Below, one piece after another: positions 1 through 10,994 of a stretch of DNA of 36,973 nt. Made by a program: the position numbers and the translations under genes. The notes beneath the pieces are model-generated. The model saw only the letters and a list, made by a program, of their open reading frames with translations, was not told the origin of the DNA and did no database searches. Location of the stretch: assembly GCA_019649035.1 (NCBI GenBank), contig BMAT01011062.1, positions 140,207 through 177,179 on the forward strand. Direction: 5' to 3'. Origin of the DNA: Elysia marginata (lineage: Eukaryota > Mollusca > Gastropoda > Plakobranchidae). Positions within the stretch are counted from its first letter, which is position 1. Each line of letters begins with the position of its first letter.

Positions 1-3000
1 TCCCCATTCTTGTTCCTCGGCAATACAGGGCCAGACGATAGACTCCCTTCTCTCTGTTCTTCTTCGCCTTAATCTAAATCTAGAAGCTAGATCTTGTAGA
101 GCCCTAAGAGCATTAAAAATAATCAATCTGGAATCCATTAATGCTAAATTTTAACTACTGGTAGCACTAAATCTTTTCTCTAAAAGCCATTATCATTGAG
201 TCTAACGTTTTATAGGGTGTATAGAAACAACGTAATTTTATAAAACTGTTTTCTTAAGCTTCCAATTTTCATATCTAATTCCAGTTAAAAAAAAAAACCA
301 AGAACTTTATGACAGAAAATTTGTAACGCGCATCGTACCAAACTGATTTGTGAACTTGTTGAACTTCGTTGTTGAAACTGCACCGAAATTGTTTTAAGAT
401 TTCATTTGTTCACTCTAAAACATTACAGACATTAAGCAGCAACGCGTGAGTATGACGGGAACGTCTGTGGGTCTATTTTTAGAAACTAGTTTCATTATTT
501 TCATAGCTTCCTCTATCTGCTTTCCCGATTTTCACGTACGCGTAGTGAGACACGGTGCGTGTGCTTAAGGTCTCTAGTATGTAGTTTTTCGCTTTTAATG
601 CACTGTTTTGATGATAAAAAATATTGTGTTAATTCCAATCTTCATGACATTTCACAAGCTTGGGCCGATTTTGATCTGTATGGTTTAGAATAGAAACGCT
701 CGGATTATTAATCCTTACTTAAAATCTAACTTAACAATTCACCGATAACATTATGGTTTTTGTAACAATTATTTTGCCAAATGGTATTAAGTTTCTTTTT
801 TGTTGGCTCTAGAATTCATTTTTTATTCAGCTAATATATATTGCGTTGCATTTACTAGACCGTGGGTTAGGTTGCAAGGTATAATTATGCTGAAAAACCT
901 GGCAATATCGTTAACAAGCAAGTGCGTTTCATGAAGTTGGGATTGGTAGAGAATCAACGTAAATGAAGACAAAAACGAAAGATTCATTCGTTGTATCGAC
1001 CACAAAACTCATAAACTCCTAGCTTGTATGAGTCCTGACTTTTTCACCTCTTACAATGGATTATCACGAGGTGACACTTTAAAATTCCGTTTCTTTGTTA
1101 TCACGAACAAAAGACTTGTAACAGTTCAGACAGCCCGAAACAAACTACCTGTTACAATCTGGAGACAGCTCCAGCCGATTATGAGGACTGTTACTTGACG
1201 GGTTCCATTGTTCACATTTAGAAGAATCGAGCAACTGAGAGGCTCAGCGTAAAATGCTATCGAAACAGAATATTCGTGACTAGAAACGAAGAATCGATGA
1301 AAAACTGAAGCGCAGCTAAAAGTTTGGTTTGATTTAAGGATAGTATAGACGATTTCGACAGAGACTTGTCTTAAAAAATCATGCAATTACTTTAATGCGA
1401 TATAATAAAGTAAGACAAACAACAAGACCAAATCTTCGCACGTTTCTTAAATGCTTGTGTGGCTTTTATCGCGGCATAACTTGAGCCATCACAAAAAAAG
1501 GAAAAATACACACTCAACACCAAGTTTTTCTGCGCAAAACAAAGAAGAACGACTCAAAAAAACATATACTTCACAAAAAGTCTCGCTACATGGAAATAAT
1601 GGAGCAAACAATGTCGTAAAAATATTTCAGCATTAATGGAGACTACTTGTTGAACCTCTTCGAATACAAAATGTTAAGACCAGCCAGTGCGGCAATGAAA
1701 ATTTTCCAACAACTAAAGAGCCACAAATGAAAAGGAAGGCCTAAATCATAATTTGTATCAGCGCGCCGACAAAATCGTACTCGAAACTCGAAGTCTAGAA
1801 CAATAAAGCAAACTACACCTTGACAGCCCTTGGGACGTCGCTCGCAACATTCGTAGTTTGTCAAACAGACAGTAAGACTGAGTGCACTTACTACAGACAA
1901 ACTTGAGGTCAGACAAGTAAAAGGCTAATGTAAAAATTATTGTTATTTTCAGGTATTGGTACAATGCTCATCAGTTTTGTTTATCAGGATGAACATCAAC
2001 CATTCAGGAATTTCTTTATTTTTAAAGTAATTGAAGTCTCCTGAGAACAAAAAATAGCAAAGTAGTGTACTTCATTGTCATAGCTATTAGGCAATGTGTT
2101 GTAAAGAAAGGGATAACAAACAGAAACAGATAAAGAATAAAAGCCTCAAAAAGAAAAAAATCTCTTTTTTAATTTATCGAAAACTAAAAGAAACGAAATA
2201 TCCCTAAAATATTGCAAATTATTATATTCATTTTCATTCTTTTTACATAAGTAAAATGTGAGATCATGTAAAGGCAGACCACCGTCTGTTTCTCTCTACA
2301 AAGATCTTATTTTCATGTCTAGTCGGGACCGTTTATAAAAAAAATATTACAACGTATTTTTTGGTTTAGAATCCCAATTAATTTTTCAGTCATCTCGAAA
2401 TAGAATGTTCTATCTTGAAATCGAAATATTTAAAACAGTATGCAAATCGTAAGGTAAATTAGGTAACCTGACGAACAGTCAATAGGACTCATAATTACAT
2501 ATGTTTCCAAATCCCATATTGATGTCTTATGATATAAGACTGTAAGGAAGGCAAATTTCCTGAGGGAGACTCTCAAGATTTTGCTTTAACAAATTTGACG
2601 TATCCAAGTGTTAAAACTATTTGTAAACTGTTAAAACTATTTGTAATACTTTGTTATGAACACTTGCTTCTTTTTCACACGAGAGAGAAGAATCGGATAA
2701 GTCTCTTTCTTTTTAATTTCAATGAAGGTCGTCCGGCAATTCGGTGTTTAAACCTTAAGTTTTAAAACAATACGTTACGTGCTACATAACGCCATGGGAT
2801 AAAAAGTAAATAGTGAGGCTATATCTTTAGCTTATCCAATCAACGTATCGGCCTCTAGCAGATTATAGCACTGTCAATTTCGTTGCGAGTATTGGCTCCG
2901 GTGAATTGGCGCTAAATAACGGATGCGGTCTAAGGTAAATGATACGTTTGCTTGGAAGTGCGTCTTTATTCAGACCCTATTAAACAAACCTAAAAGACGA

Positions 3001-3300
3001 GAATCTAAATGATGGCGCAAGGTTGGCTTGTAAAAGAACTAAACCTGCGGTTTCCTCTTTGCCGGCGGAACTTGAGATCTTGTCATGAAAACGAAGGTTT
3101 CCAAAGCTATTGCGAGAGTACTCTCCGGTGTTTTACAGAGTATGGTGTTTTTCGAGTGTCCTTGCCAAAGAACTTTAAAATCTAACCATGGGTATATTGT
3201 TTTTACAAAGAAAAATATAAGCAAAGGGCAGTAGTGCTTGGAACAAGCAGGCTAGAATTAAAAAAAATTAGTTGTGGCATGAAGATGATAAATTCAATCG
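1..3300. other. AT-rich non-coding stretch
   Basis: No coding frame with recognisable protein motifs was seen on either strand. The short open frames here are the kind expected by chance in AT-rich DNA. A short direct repeat (two copies of a roughly 18-bp unit beginning GTTAAAACTATTTGTAA) lies near 2610-2645. It may be intron or intergenic sequence. Confidence 0.6.
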
Positions 3301-3330
3301 TGATAAGCCGAACATTAACATTACTTAACA

Positions 3331-3549
3331 GAAAATCCAGTTCCAATCATGACCATCATCTTCCACGACAGCAGAAGCGACCACACCAGAGAGGCACCTA
3401 GCACTAGCGCCAGTAGTGATGCCAGCGTTATCAGAGCTCTCATGGGACCAGAGACACTGAGCCAGGATATTTTAAAGATATTGGTTGATAACAGCCGGCT
3501 TTTAAAACTTTATCATAATGCACGTTTTACTGTAGACTTTATGATATAA
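3331..3549. other. Coding-like GC-richer island, strand undetermined
   Basis: The part from about 3350 to 3480 is clearly richer in G+C than its surroundings, and both strands carry an open frame. On the plus strand a frame preceded by a plausible acceptor (ACTTAACAG, ending at 3330) starts with ATG at 3349. It runs 66 codons, is hydrophilic (Ser/Thr/Asp/Arg) and uses many C-ending codons in its first half. On the minus strand a frame of about 64 codons without stops reads as a hydrophobic segment rich in CTG and GTG codons (core MRALITLASLLALVLG), like a membrane helix, and it lies on the same strand as the receptor exon at 5523-5681. No family was recognised for either. A hydrophilic sequence often has a hydrophobic antisense, so at most one is real. 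Confidence 0.25.
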
Positions 3550-4290
3550 AGAAATGGATTGGAACGAGAAAACACTTCATATTATACTAGACTCTGATGA
3601 ATTTTAGTACGCTGGCACAGATGAATAACAATGACAAGACAGAAAAAAAAGAAAGAAAGGGAGAAATATTGACTTAATGGCCATTTCAAGTTTTATGCTC
3701 TTATTGCAAGAGAAAAACCTAAAGCGCAGGTTTAGAGGAGTAATCCGATCATTAAAGAAAGAAATAATTTACATGGAAAGCTTAGCAACAAGAAAAAGTA
3801 GCAATTACTATATTCGATAAAAACTAATACAAAAACAGTTAACGGAGAATGCAACCGGCAATTTGTATTTAAAGCTATTCTCTGCCAGGGCATATTCATT
3901 ATTTAAAAACAAGGGCATTTCCCACAAAACTTGATAACATTTTAAGTTTGTTTTGATCTTCATCTCGTTCTGCAGCCCTGTGACAATACTCCTAAAACAA
4001 TAACCCCATTTCAACAACTTGTTGTCAACACTGTCGCGTCTCAACGCTTTCTTGTATACATGTTTCATAATGATTCTGGGTTTCAATGATCTTTTCGCCC
4101 AATAGTATTATTTTTCGATGTATGCAACGCGTCTTGCTCTACTGTGCGCCGTTGCTTTGTTCATCACAAACTAACAATACAGACCGCAGTACTGGGGCAT
4201 ATGTCCGCAGTCATGAAGTTCTTCTCTTTACGGTTTAGAGTCAATTTTATGTGCTTTCCCTATGGCTGATATCATAATAAAAGTTCAGCT
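3550..4290. other. AT-rich non-coding stretch
   Basis: Nothing recognisable on either strand. A 92-codon minus-strand frame at 3808-4086 has no recognisable motif and looks like a chance frame. Confidence 0.55.
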
Positions 4291-4294
4291 ATGC

Positions 4295-4530
4295 AACTAT
4301 TTAATCTCTTTTTGTATCTCTCTCTATCTCTCTTATTTTATCCTCTCTTTCGCTTTTCACTAACACACACAAGCGCTGTCTCTTTCTCACACTTTGTCTC
4401 TGACTCCGGTCTCTCTATTACTGACTCTGCCTGTCCGTCCGCTTCTTTATCTTTCTTAGTGTATTCACTTATAACATTCACTCTTACTCGCTCTCTCTAT
4501 CTGTGATTTCTGCCTGTCTTTTTTCTCACC
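4295..4530 (+). repeat. CT-rich low-complexity tract
   Basis: Strongly pyrimidine-biased, with repeated TCTCTCT, TCTTTCT and CTCTGTCT words on the plus strand and no clean repeat unit. Open frames across it are products of the low complexity. It looks like a degenerate (TC)n microsatellite of the same type as the (GA)n tracts elsewhere in the window. Confidence 0.75.
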
Positions 4531-5130
4531 CTATCTGTTAGGTTTTCAAAATTCTACTTCTGTTCGGCTTTGCGTAGCAGACTAACGACAATTTACCTGA
4601 AAGATATGAACGTTTTCTCGTCAAATATTTCAATAAACAGCTTTCTTTCTGCCAACTTTAGACTTGGTTACCTGAATTACCCGCGAACATCATGTTGTCG
4701 AATTGAATTATGCTGTGTTCTTTTTGGTCTCTATTTTTCAACTACATGCATAATAATTCATAAAGTTTTCCTCGACAGGTTCTCCATGATGACATTGATT
4801 TTAATCTGAACATTTTACTGTACACATTTTATTTCATCAGGTTTCCTGAAGGTACACGTTATATTTCAAAGGCTTGACGTACTAACCCTTCCGACAATTT
4901 ATTTCCATGCCCCCTGTCCATCGCCAAACTAACAGTTATGCAAACGAATGGGAAAAAAGCATAAATTTCTTGCACTGTGATCTATGTTTGCTATGAAATG
5001 CTATTGGCAATCAGAAAAGAGTTTTATCCTGTTTTCTAACAACATACTGAGCGACGAGACAATACTAAAAAGATCTCAAACTTCTACGCATAACACAACC
5101 TAGCAAAATCTCCACTGCTACTGCTAATAC
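4531..5130. other. Non-coding stretch, nothing recognised
   Basis: AT-rich sequence with short frames only. No splice-flanked conserved protein segment was seen here, although this is where the next exon of the minus-strand receptor gene could have been. Confidence 0.5.
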
Positions 5131-5284
5131 AGCTGAAACAACAACAACAACAAAAAAAACTACCACCGCCATCACCACCACCACTCCTCCTCCTCCTCCT
5201 CCTCCTCCTACTACTACTACTACTACTACTACTACTGCTACTACTACTGCTGCTGCTGCTGCTGCTGTTGCTGCTGCTACTGCT
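5131..5284 (+). repeat. Compound trinucleotide microsatellite (AAC, CTC, CTA, CTG)
   Basis: An (AAC)n run (about 5138-5150) is followed by ACC units, then (TCC)n, then (CTA)n and (CTG)n blocks up to 5284. The units share a C/T and A/G skew and grade into one another by single substitutions, as in a mutating trinucleotide array. It lies about 240 bp downstream of the receptor exon on that gene's strand, so it would be intronic. Confidence 0.85.
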
Positions 5285-5520
5285 TTGATTGCAAGCCTAC
5301 TTGCTCATACTTAAACACCACTATTAAAGACAGGCCTGTAAACAGTACTACCACTACCGCTGACAACGTAATAACAAGTAATTTCGAAGTACTTTTATCC
5401 AAAGGACAGCTTTGAAAACTTTGCCGATAAGAGCGATTATCATTGTGCACAGTTTGTGAAAGCTAACTTTCTCGTCGAAACAACAAGGAAAACGTCACAA
5501 TGGTTAGAATTTGTTTACCC

Positions 5521-5522
5521 AC
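5521..5522 (-). other. Splice donor of receptor exon
   Basis: On the minus strand the exon ends CCACAG and the intron starts GTGGGTAA, a close match to the animal donor consensus (CAG followed by GTRAGT). The break falls between codons (phase 0), straight after the TM4 motif ending Ile-Pro-Gln. Confidence 0.8.
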
Positions 5523-5681
5523 CTGTGGTATAGAGAACAAGGCACTGAGGATCCAGGCGAAGCAGATCATGATCTTGACCCGCTGGGCAGCGCCGTTTCT
5601 TCTCATTGGGTCGAGGATAGCTACGCAGCGGTCCAAGCTGATCACCACCGTGATGTATGTAGACAGATAGAGGGCGAATGC
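5523..5681 (-). CDS. Internal exon of a GnRH/AKH/corazonin-type neuropeptide GPCR (TM3 end to TM4), partial
   Basis: This exon has 159 nt, 53 codons, phase 0 at both ends and no stops. It encodes the second half of TM3 (AFALYLSTYITVVISL), then Asp-Arg-Cys at residues 17-19 in the place of the class A DRY motif. The second intracellular loop follows (VAILDPMRRNGAAQRVK, residues 20-36). TM4 carries the conserved Trp at residue 43 and ends Ser-Ile-Pro-Gln. The combination LSTYxTVVISLDRCxAILDP is typical of invertebrate GnRH-receptor-family proteins, which bind GnRH, adipokinetic or corazonin peptides at the plasma membrane and signal through G proteins. Which ligand group it belongs to cannot be told from 53 residues. 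The longer open frame (5463-5777) runs into intron on both sides. No other exon was identified within the window, so the gene is incomplete here. The intact frame and splice sites argue for a working gene, not a pseudogene. Confidence 0.88.
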
Positions 5682-5683
5682 CT
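5682..5683 (-). other. Splice acceptor of receptor exon
   Basis: On the minus strand the intron ends TGTGTGTCCCACCAG, preceded by a pyrimidine-rich stretch, and the exon starts with GCA (Ala). An alternative upstream AG in TCTATTAG (near 5719) would add a poorly conserved segment, so the acceptor at 5682-5683 is preferred. Confidence 0.75.
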
Positions 5684-6588
5684 GGTGGGACACACAGCAT
5701 AAGCAGAGTTTAGAGCTACTAATAGATAGGACAGACAAGGTAAAAACCAACCAAGTGCAAAAAAATATATTGAGCATTAAACCAGCGAATTATTAACATC
5801 CCAAAAATGATCTACGAAGCTGTAGAATGAAAGAAAAACATTGAAACGTAGTACCCCGACGATGACGGTAAACGAATAAAGGATTTTAACCTGCAATACT
5901 CTCAGGCACCCACCGCTATGCCGAATACATTAGCTTAATAATATGTTTTAAAAACCCTAACTCCAAGGCATATAGTGCCGTTCAGTTAGCTAGTCTCGTA
6001 ACTCTTAGGGGCAGATTTGATACACAGTTAGACCGTAATGTACTTTTTGTGTTACGGTAACGCCCATAACGACCAAAATGATAGCTTTGAATTGTCAACG
6101 ATGGGTGATGAGATTAACCGTTAAGCTTTACCTGACCCTTCTTACACATAACCCAGCACATCATAGCAAGCTCAGGGTTGGCAAAGATGAACCTATTGTA
6201 TAAGTATACCACTAAACACTAAGCTGAAAAGCTTTTTCTTTTCACTAACCGGCACCGGAGACAGCTGAGCAGCTCGCCAAGACAGACAGCGGAGCAAATT
6301 TTACATAGCTGAGTGAAATTCTTACATAATGTGTTACCAAAGACTTTGCGCGTTGTGAGCTTGTATAGATCAACCTTATATCACAATATAGAGGAAATTT
6401 TCTTTACCTGCATACCGCTGAGCAAAATAATAAAGTTCAACATTAAATTTTTAAGAGGGGCCACGGCCATCTAGACAAGCAGGCCTGGAACAGGAATTTG
6501 TGACGTCACAAACTAGGGACGAATTCTTAGCACAAAGTTGAAGCAGCAATGTGTTAAAGCGAGTATGTATCGGCTTAGAGTAAGAGCG
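5684..6588. other. Non-coding stretch, probable intron
   Basis: No recognisable coding segment on either strand. By position this is intron 5' of the receptor exon on the minus strand. Confidence 0.5.
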
Positions 6589-6589
6589 A

Positions 6590-6802
6590 TGGGAAAGGGG
6601 AGAGGGAGAGATACAAAGAGAGACAGTGCGAGAGGCGGGGACTTCAATCGGCTGAAAAATAATATTAGATGAGACGAGAGAGAATGAGAGAGGAAGAGAA
6701 AGAGAGACACAGAGACAGAGAGAGTGATAGAGAGAGAGAGAGAAGGAGAGAGATAGATATATATATATATAGAGAGTGATAGAGAGAGAGAAGGAAAGAT
6801 CG
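6590..6802 (+). repeat. (GA)n-rich microsatellite with an embedded (TA)n run
   Basis: Purine-rich GAGAGA, GAGACA and GATAGA units, interrupted by TATATATATATATA near 6755-6770. Long open frames on the opposite strand (Ser/Leu-rich, 6513-6947) are repeat translations and not genes. Confidence 0.85.
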
Positions 6803-6889
6803 CAAACTGAATTTGCTGTAGTGCACCGTTTCGAAATATGGAAATTGTTTTAGCTTTTGGCACTTTGCTTAAACTTGCAAAACCGACCC

Positions 6890-8140
6890 CTTGCAAAAAA
6901 AAATTATGAAAATCCTTTCTCTCATGACAGACACTGGACAGTTCCATGTGATCCTTGGAGGCGAAAAGAGCAAAATAAAAAGAATCAGGAACGGCGTCCC
7001 TCAGGGTTTAATTATTGCTCCAACCCTTTTTAACATCTACATCAGTGACATGCCGGAAACATACTCTCTTCGACTAGGTTACGCAGACGACTGGGTCTTA
7101 ACACACTAATCCAAAGAATGGACAGAATTAGAGGAAACTCTCAGCAAAGATACAACTGCTCTAAAAGAATATTTCGACACCTGATACCTGAAAATGAACA
7201 CAACAAAACCAGTGTCAACAGTATTTCATCTGAACAACCACGAAGCATCAAAAACATCAAAGTTAAAAACAAGATATTACAATCAGATCCCAGCCCCTAG
7301 TATTCGGGTGTTACAGACAACTTAACTACCGCAAATATCTGGAAGGATGCGCAAAAAGATAGCGAAAAGAAACTGCATCCTGAGAAATCTCGCAATAACA
7401 ACAAGGGGCGCCTCACAATCTGTTTTGCGAACGTCAACTCTTGCCCTGTGCTACAGTGCCGCTGAATATTGCGCTCCTGTGTGGACCACAAGCCTGAACA
7501 CCAAACTGGTTGATGTTAAACTGCGTGAATCGATCAGAACAATAGGTGGCTGTCTCAAATCAACGCCGATCCAGTGGCTTCCTTCAATAATCTCAATTAC
7601 ACCTCCCCACATCAGAAGAGAAGATGCGACACGGAAAATAATTTTAAAAAATAGAGGGCATGGCAGACAACATACCCCTTAAGCAAATATACAAGGAAGT
7701 CCCAACAACAAGAAGACTGAGGTCAAGAAACCCCTTCTACAATGTAACGATTGAAAACTTTAATGCAACAGAGGAATGGATGGAAGAATCGGAAAACAAC
7801 ATTCCAACTGGTGGAAGTATAATAACTATCCAACCCAATCTCTTCTTGGCTTCAAAACCTTAAAAAGAAAGCACTGCGTGATAACCAACCGACTTCTGAC
7901 AAGACATGCGAAGACCGCCTATATGATGCACAAGTGGAAACTGAAAAACTTTCCAATGTGCCAACAATGTAGCAATGCTCCCGAAACAACAGATCACATT
8001 GTTTTAAAATGACCGTTTACGAAAATAGCGAAACTAGATGGCAGACATGAAAAGTCCATAATGCTCATGAAGACCTGGTAGCCTGGATCAACAAATATAA
8101 TCTGGAGGTGTAGCCATACGATACTACTTCTACTACTATG
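6890..8140 (+). pseudogene. Decayed non-LTR retrotransposon (Jockey/I-like LINE), 3' part of reverse transcriptase ORF
   Basis: This is a 5'-truncated LINE. It preserves RT motifs in order: NGVPQGLIIAPTLFNIYISD (fingers/palm motif B region) and the catalytic YADD at 7080-7091. The C-terminal half of ORF2 follows, including ALCYSAAEYCAPVW (near 7440-7485) and a terminal Cys-x2-Cys...His block (MCQQCSNAPETTDH, about 7955-7998). The reading frame ends at a TAG at 8111-8113 after AWINKYNLEV. The frame is broken by a TAA at 7107-7109, a TGA at 7182-7184 (where related elements usually have Trp), a TGA at 8010-8012 (probably a former Cys), and indels near 7300-7350, 7660-7680 and 7780-7860. After the stop comes a very short 3' tail of (TAC)-like repeats, so the 3' end is near 8140. 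It cannot move. Clade placement is by motif memory only. Confidence 0.85.
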
Positions 8141-8845
8141 CGGTTTTTATTTTGAGGAAATTCGTCAGCTGGATGGGGGTACGGAGAAATCTGTAAGCTT
8201 TGGTATTATTATCGTCAAACGCAAGGAATCTAATATGAATGTTGCGATTGATTCTGCAGCATTTGATAATTACCGCTGCACAGCCATAATCAGATGACAC
8301 AATCTGACGCTACAGTGGATAGCTATTTGACAGATTCGATAGATTTATCATAAAAACTGAAAGCTTTCTTAAGCATTTGTTTATCATGGTTACAAAAGCT
8401 TAAAAAATGTCTGTCTCCATCAGTATCGTACTCGTTCTGCTCTTCTTAAACTCCTTTTTAGTGGACATTGCAGTGATCATCCTACAGGCAATTATAACTG
8501 GTCGTCTAGTTAACTATCGTTTCGAGTAGGGTGTCGTTTTTCTAAGATACAAAGTACGTCGGTCATAGGGAAGTAACAATTGAATGTATTTATAGTTAGA
8601 CCTACAATTAAGATTTAGTCACATGACTGTTTAACACATCCGACATATTATGCACAAGCACAACGGGAGGTTATCTAGATCTATATTATGACATACAGTT
8701 AGGTTTGCGAAGGTAACATCGACTCTCCAGTGGTCAAGATTGAAAGTCCGGGAGCTTTATTTCATTTACCTGTATTTTCCCCTCACTCTTTGCGCCAAAT
8801 AGGTAGAGGGTTTTTTTCAAGTGGAGAGACACAGAGTTTGTGTAG
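8141..8845. other. Non-coding stretch, nothing recognised
   Basis: AT-rich sequence 3' of the dead LINE. No conserved frame, RNA gene or clear repeat was seen. Confidence 0.5.
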
Positions 8846-8849
8846 GGGG

Positions 8850-8886
8850 TGTGTGTGTGATGGTGTGCGTGTGTGCGTGTGTGTGA
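8850..8886 (+). repeat. (GT)n microsatellite, imperfect
   Basis: GTGTGTGTGA, TGGTGTGCGTGTGTGCGTGTGTG. A short dinucleotide tract with C and A interruptions. Confidence 0.8.
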
Positions 8887-10550
8887 AATGGAGTGAGCAA
8901 GTGGCCTCTACTTCTATCAGGTTCATACATTTTATAGCCCAACAAAATGGTTTTTTTTGGTTCTAACACACCAAAATCATCCTTGATCTAAGGATGTTCA
9001 CGCTGGGAGAGAAGAACATTGACCTGACACGTGACTCCAGTTCTGCTCACTCGATCCTCTCTTTTCAATCTTCCTCAACTTCCCTCTCATTTGGCACAGT
9101 TCTTGGCGCGCCTAGCTCGGCACCCGGTGTTCTCCCTTTTCGTCCCAACCGTAGCCCATGTTGCAACTTTTTTTCAGGAAATATAAAAGAATAGAGTTCC
9201 TTCTGACCTTCTGTAAATTAGAAATTTGCTAATCAGGTAAGGACATTAAAACCACGAGAAAAACGCAGTGAGTGGCATTCTACTTTGTGAAAAACAAGAT
9301 TTATTGGTGATAGTCTTGGCTAATCAATAGACCTTTTGCAAACACAACTTTTTATGTTCCACATAGTATACTATTAATTATTATAAGCAACCTTGCGCTT
9401 GCACAAAACATTATTCTTTATCAAAACAGGGGTATGCAAATTTTCTGGCGTCATTAAAACCCCAACGTGCTCTTTCGGAAGTACGAGCTGGCCACTATGC
9501 ACATTTCTTTTTGAAAATTATCTTTCCCGAATACCCGAAACGAGCTTTATTAACTCTCTTAGAGCAAAATGCTCAAGGGCAGGTTTCCGAAAACTGTCTT
9601 ACTCGGCGACAGTTGGAAACTTGGCCTTGCTTTTCCGAAGCTGATGCCCTTAAGATCTGTGCACAGGTTATAGTGTTTCAGATCATCTGAGCCATGAGAA
9701 GATGATTTTGGATAAAAATGTCAAGGATGGGGAAAAGCGATTTACTCCTTTTTAACAGTGTATCCTGTCTCCGCGGCGCAAACAAGCTTTTTCATGCGAG
9801 AGTGCAGACCCATGCTATATATGTACATGCTTTTCTTCCTTGCGTGGGCGCCGAATTTGAAACGAGGTGGAATTATGATTTTCAGGATTTTAGGGGTAAA
9901 AACAATGTAATACAAACTAGTTTTAAGATATACAGATGAGAAGCTCGTAATTTAATTACATGATATTTGAAAAGAAGAAACGTGCAGCTAAATGAGATCT
10001 TTCAAACACCAACAAAGAATTTCGGCCAATCTGCACAAAAACTTTCTTTGAAGTTTTTTTATTTATTTAAAAAAAATAAAAGTTTCGTATACGTTCGTAT
10101 AGTCAGAATGGTCACAAATACCCATATTTTGAAGCGACTGATACAACAAGTCAACAATACCTCTCCTTTCTCTTTCTTATTTTCTAAATCAATCATTAAA
10201 TTCCAATACTAAATGTATAACTATGAAAGATATTGTATTTAACATTTCGAACTCCTTATTGAAGGCAATGTGTTCTCATGAACCCAGGATGTAATTTTAT
10301 TTTACGGGCTGTTTATTGATGCCATGTGGCCCAACGAATCCGTCAGGTCATTGCGGCCAAGCAAAAGCGAGAAAGTATGACCTTTTTCATTACCACCACA
10401 GATTGTTGCTTAAACAGTTTCCATTTGAACACATGTACAAATCTTGAATTAATGATGTCCATGGAGAATAAGATATTTCTAAAATCAGACGCTGTTACGA
10501 CTTAGAACCAACAAAATTGTCCACACTGGACTATGCCTTCCACTGAAGCC
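8887..10550. other. Non-coding stretch, nothing recognised
   Basis: Several plus-strand frames of 66-83 codons (8994-9194, 9393-9644, 9718-9939, 9967-10212) have no motif, signal sequence or family likeness that I recognise. The part at 9090-9170 is a little more GC-rich than its surroundings, but both strands are interrupted. Confidence 0.45.
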
Positions 10551-10554
10551 ATAC

Positions 10555-10994
10555 ATAAACTTATCTGTGCTTTTACAACATTAAAAAAATAGAATTGTAA
10601 CTCTCTACTCACTGGTATTCGGGATGGTAAAGTAGCTAAATTACAGCAAGTTCAAAACAACGCTGCCAGATTATAGCTTAAGAAAAAGAGAAGGGACCAC
10701 GTTACATGTCTATTAAAAGAGCGGCACTGGCTAACAATTAAAACATTTTCAATATTTATACTTAGTACACTCTACTTGATCTAGTACAATAATGTTGAAC
10801 TATGCTCTTGGACTGCCCTTTTAAATTGAATTTTATCTGATATGTCCTGATTGTACTAGGTGTAAAAGAGAAAATGTTTTCTCTTTTAATCTTGTTTTTT
10901 TTAACCAGCGTTTTGAGATTTTGCTTTAATGCTCAATGTGCTATATAAATCTTGTTATAATAATAGCAACAAATATAATAATAATAATAATAAT
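10555..10994 (+). pseudogene. L2-like LINE 3' fragment with (AAT)n tail
   Basis: From about 10590 one frame reads CNSLLTGIRDGKVAKLQQVQ, then NNAARL, a TAG (near 10674), and then KRRDHVTCLLKERHWL. This is the well-known C-terminal region of L2/CR1-group reverse transcriptases. After further stops and a deletion, the 3' end near 10903-10960 contains TTTTGAGATTTTGCTTTAAT and GTGCTATATAAAT, which resembles the 3' UTR of L2-like elements. It closes with an ATA/AAT repeat tail that runs into the assembly gap. It is 5'-truncated and inactive. Confidence 0.75.

Noticed and set aside
6513-6947. A 144-codon minus-strand frame with a Ser/Leu-rich hydrophobic centre.
   Set aside because: It is produced by the (GA)n/(TA)n repeat and has no family features outside it.
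8994-9194. A plus-strand frame of 66 codons, Ser/Pro-rich, in slightly GC-rich DNA.
   Set aside because: No motif or convincing splice context beyond a TTTTTTTCAG near its end. The minus strand here is broken by stops, so there was no independent support for coding.
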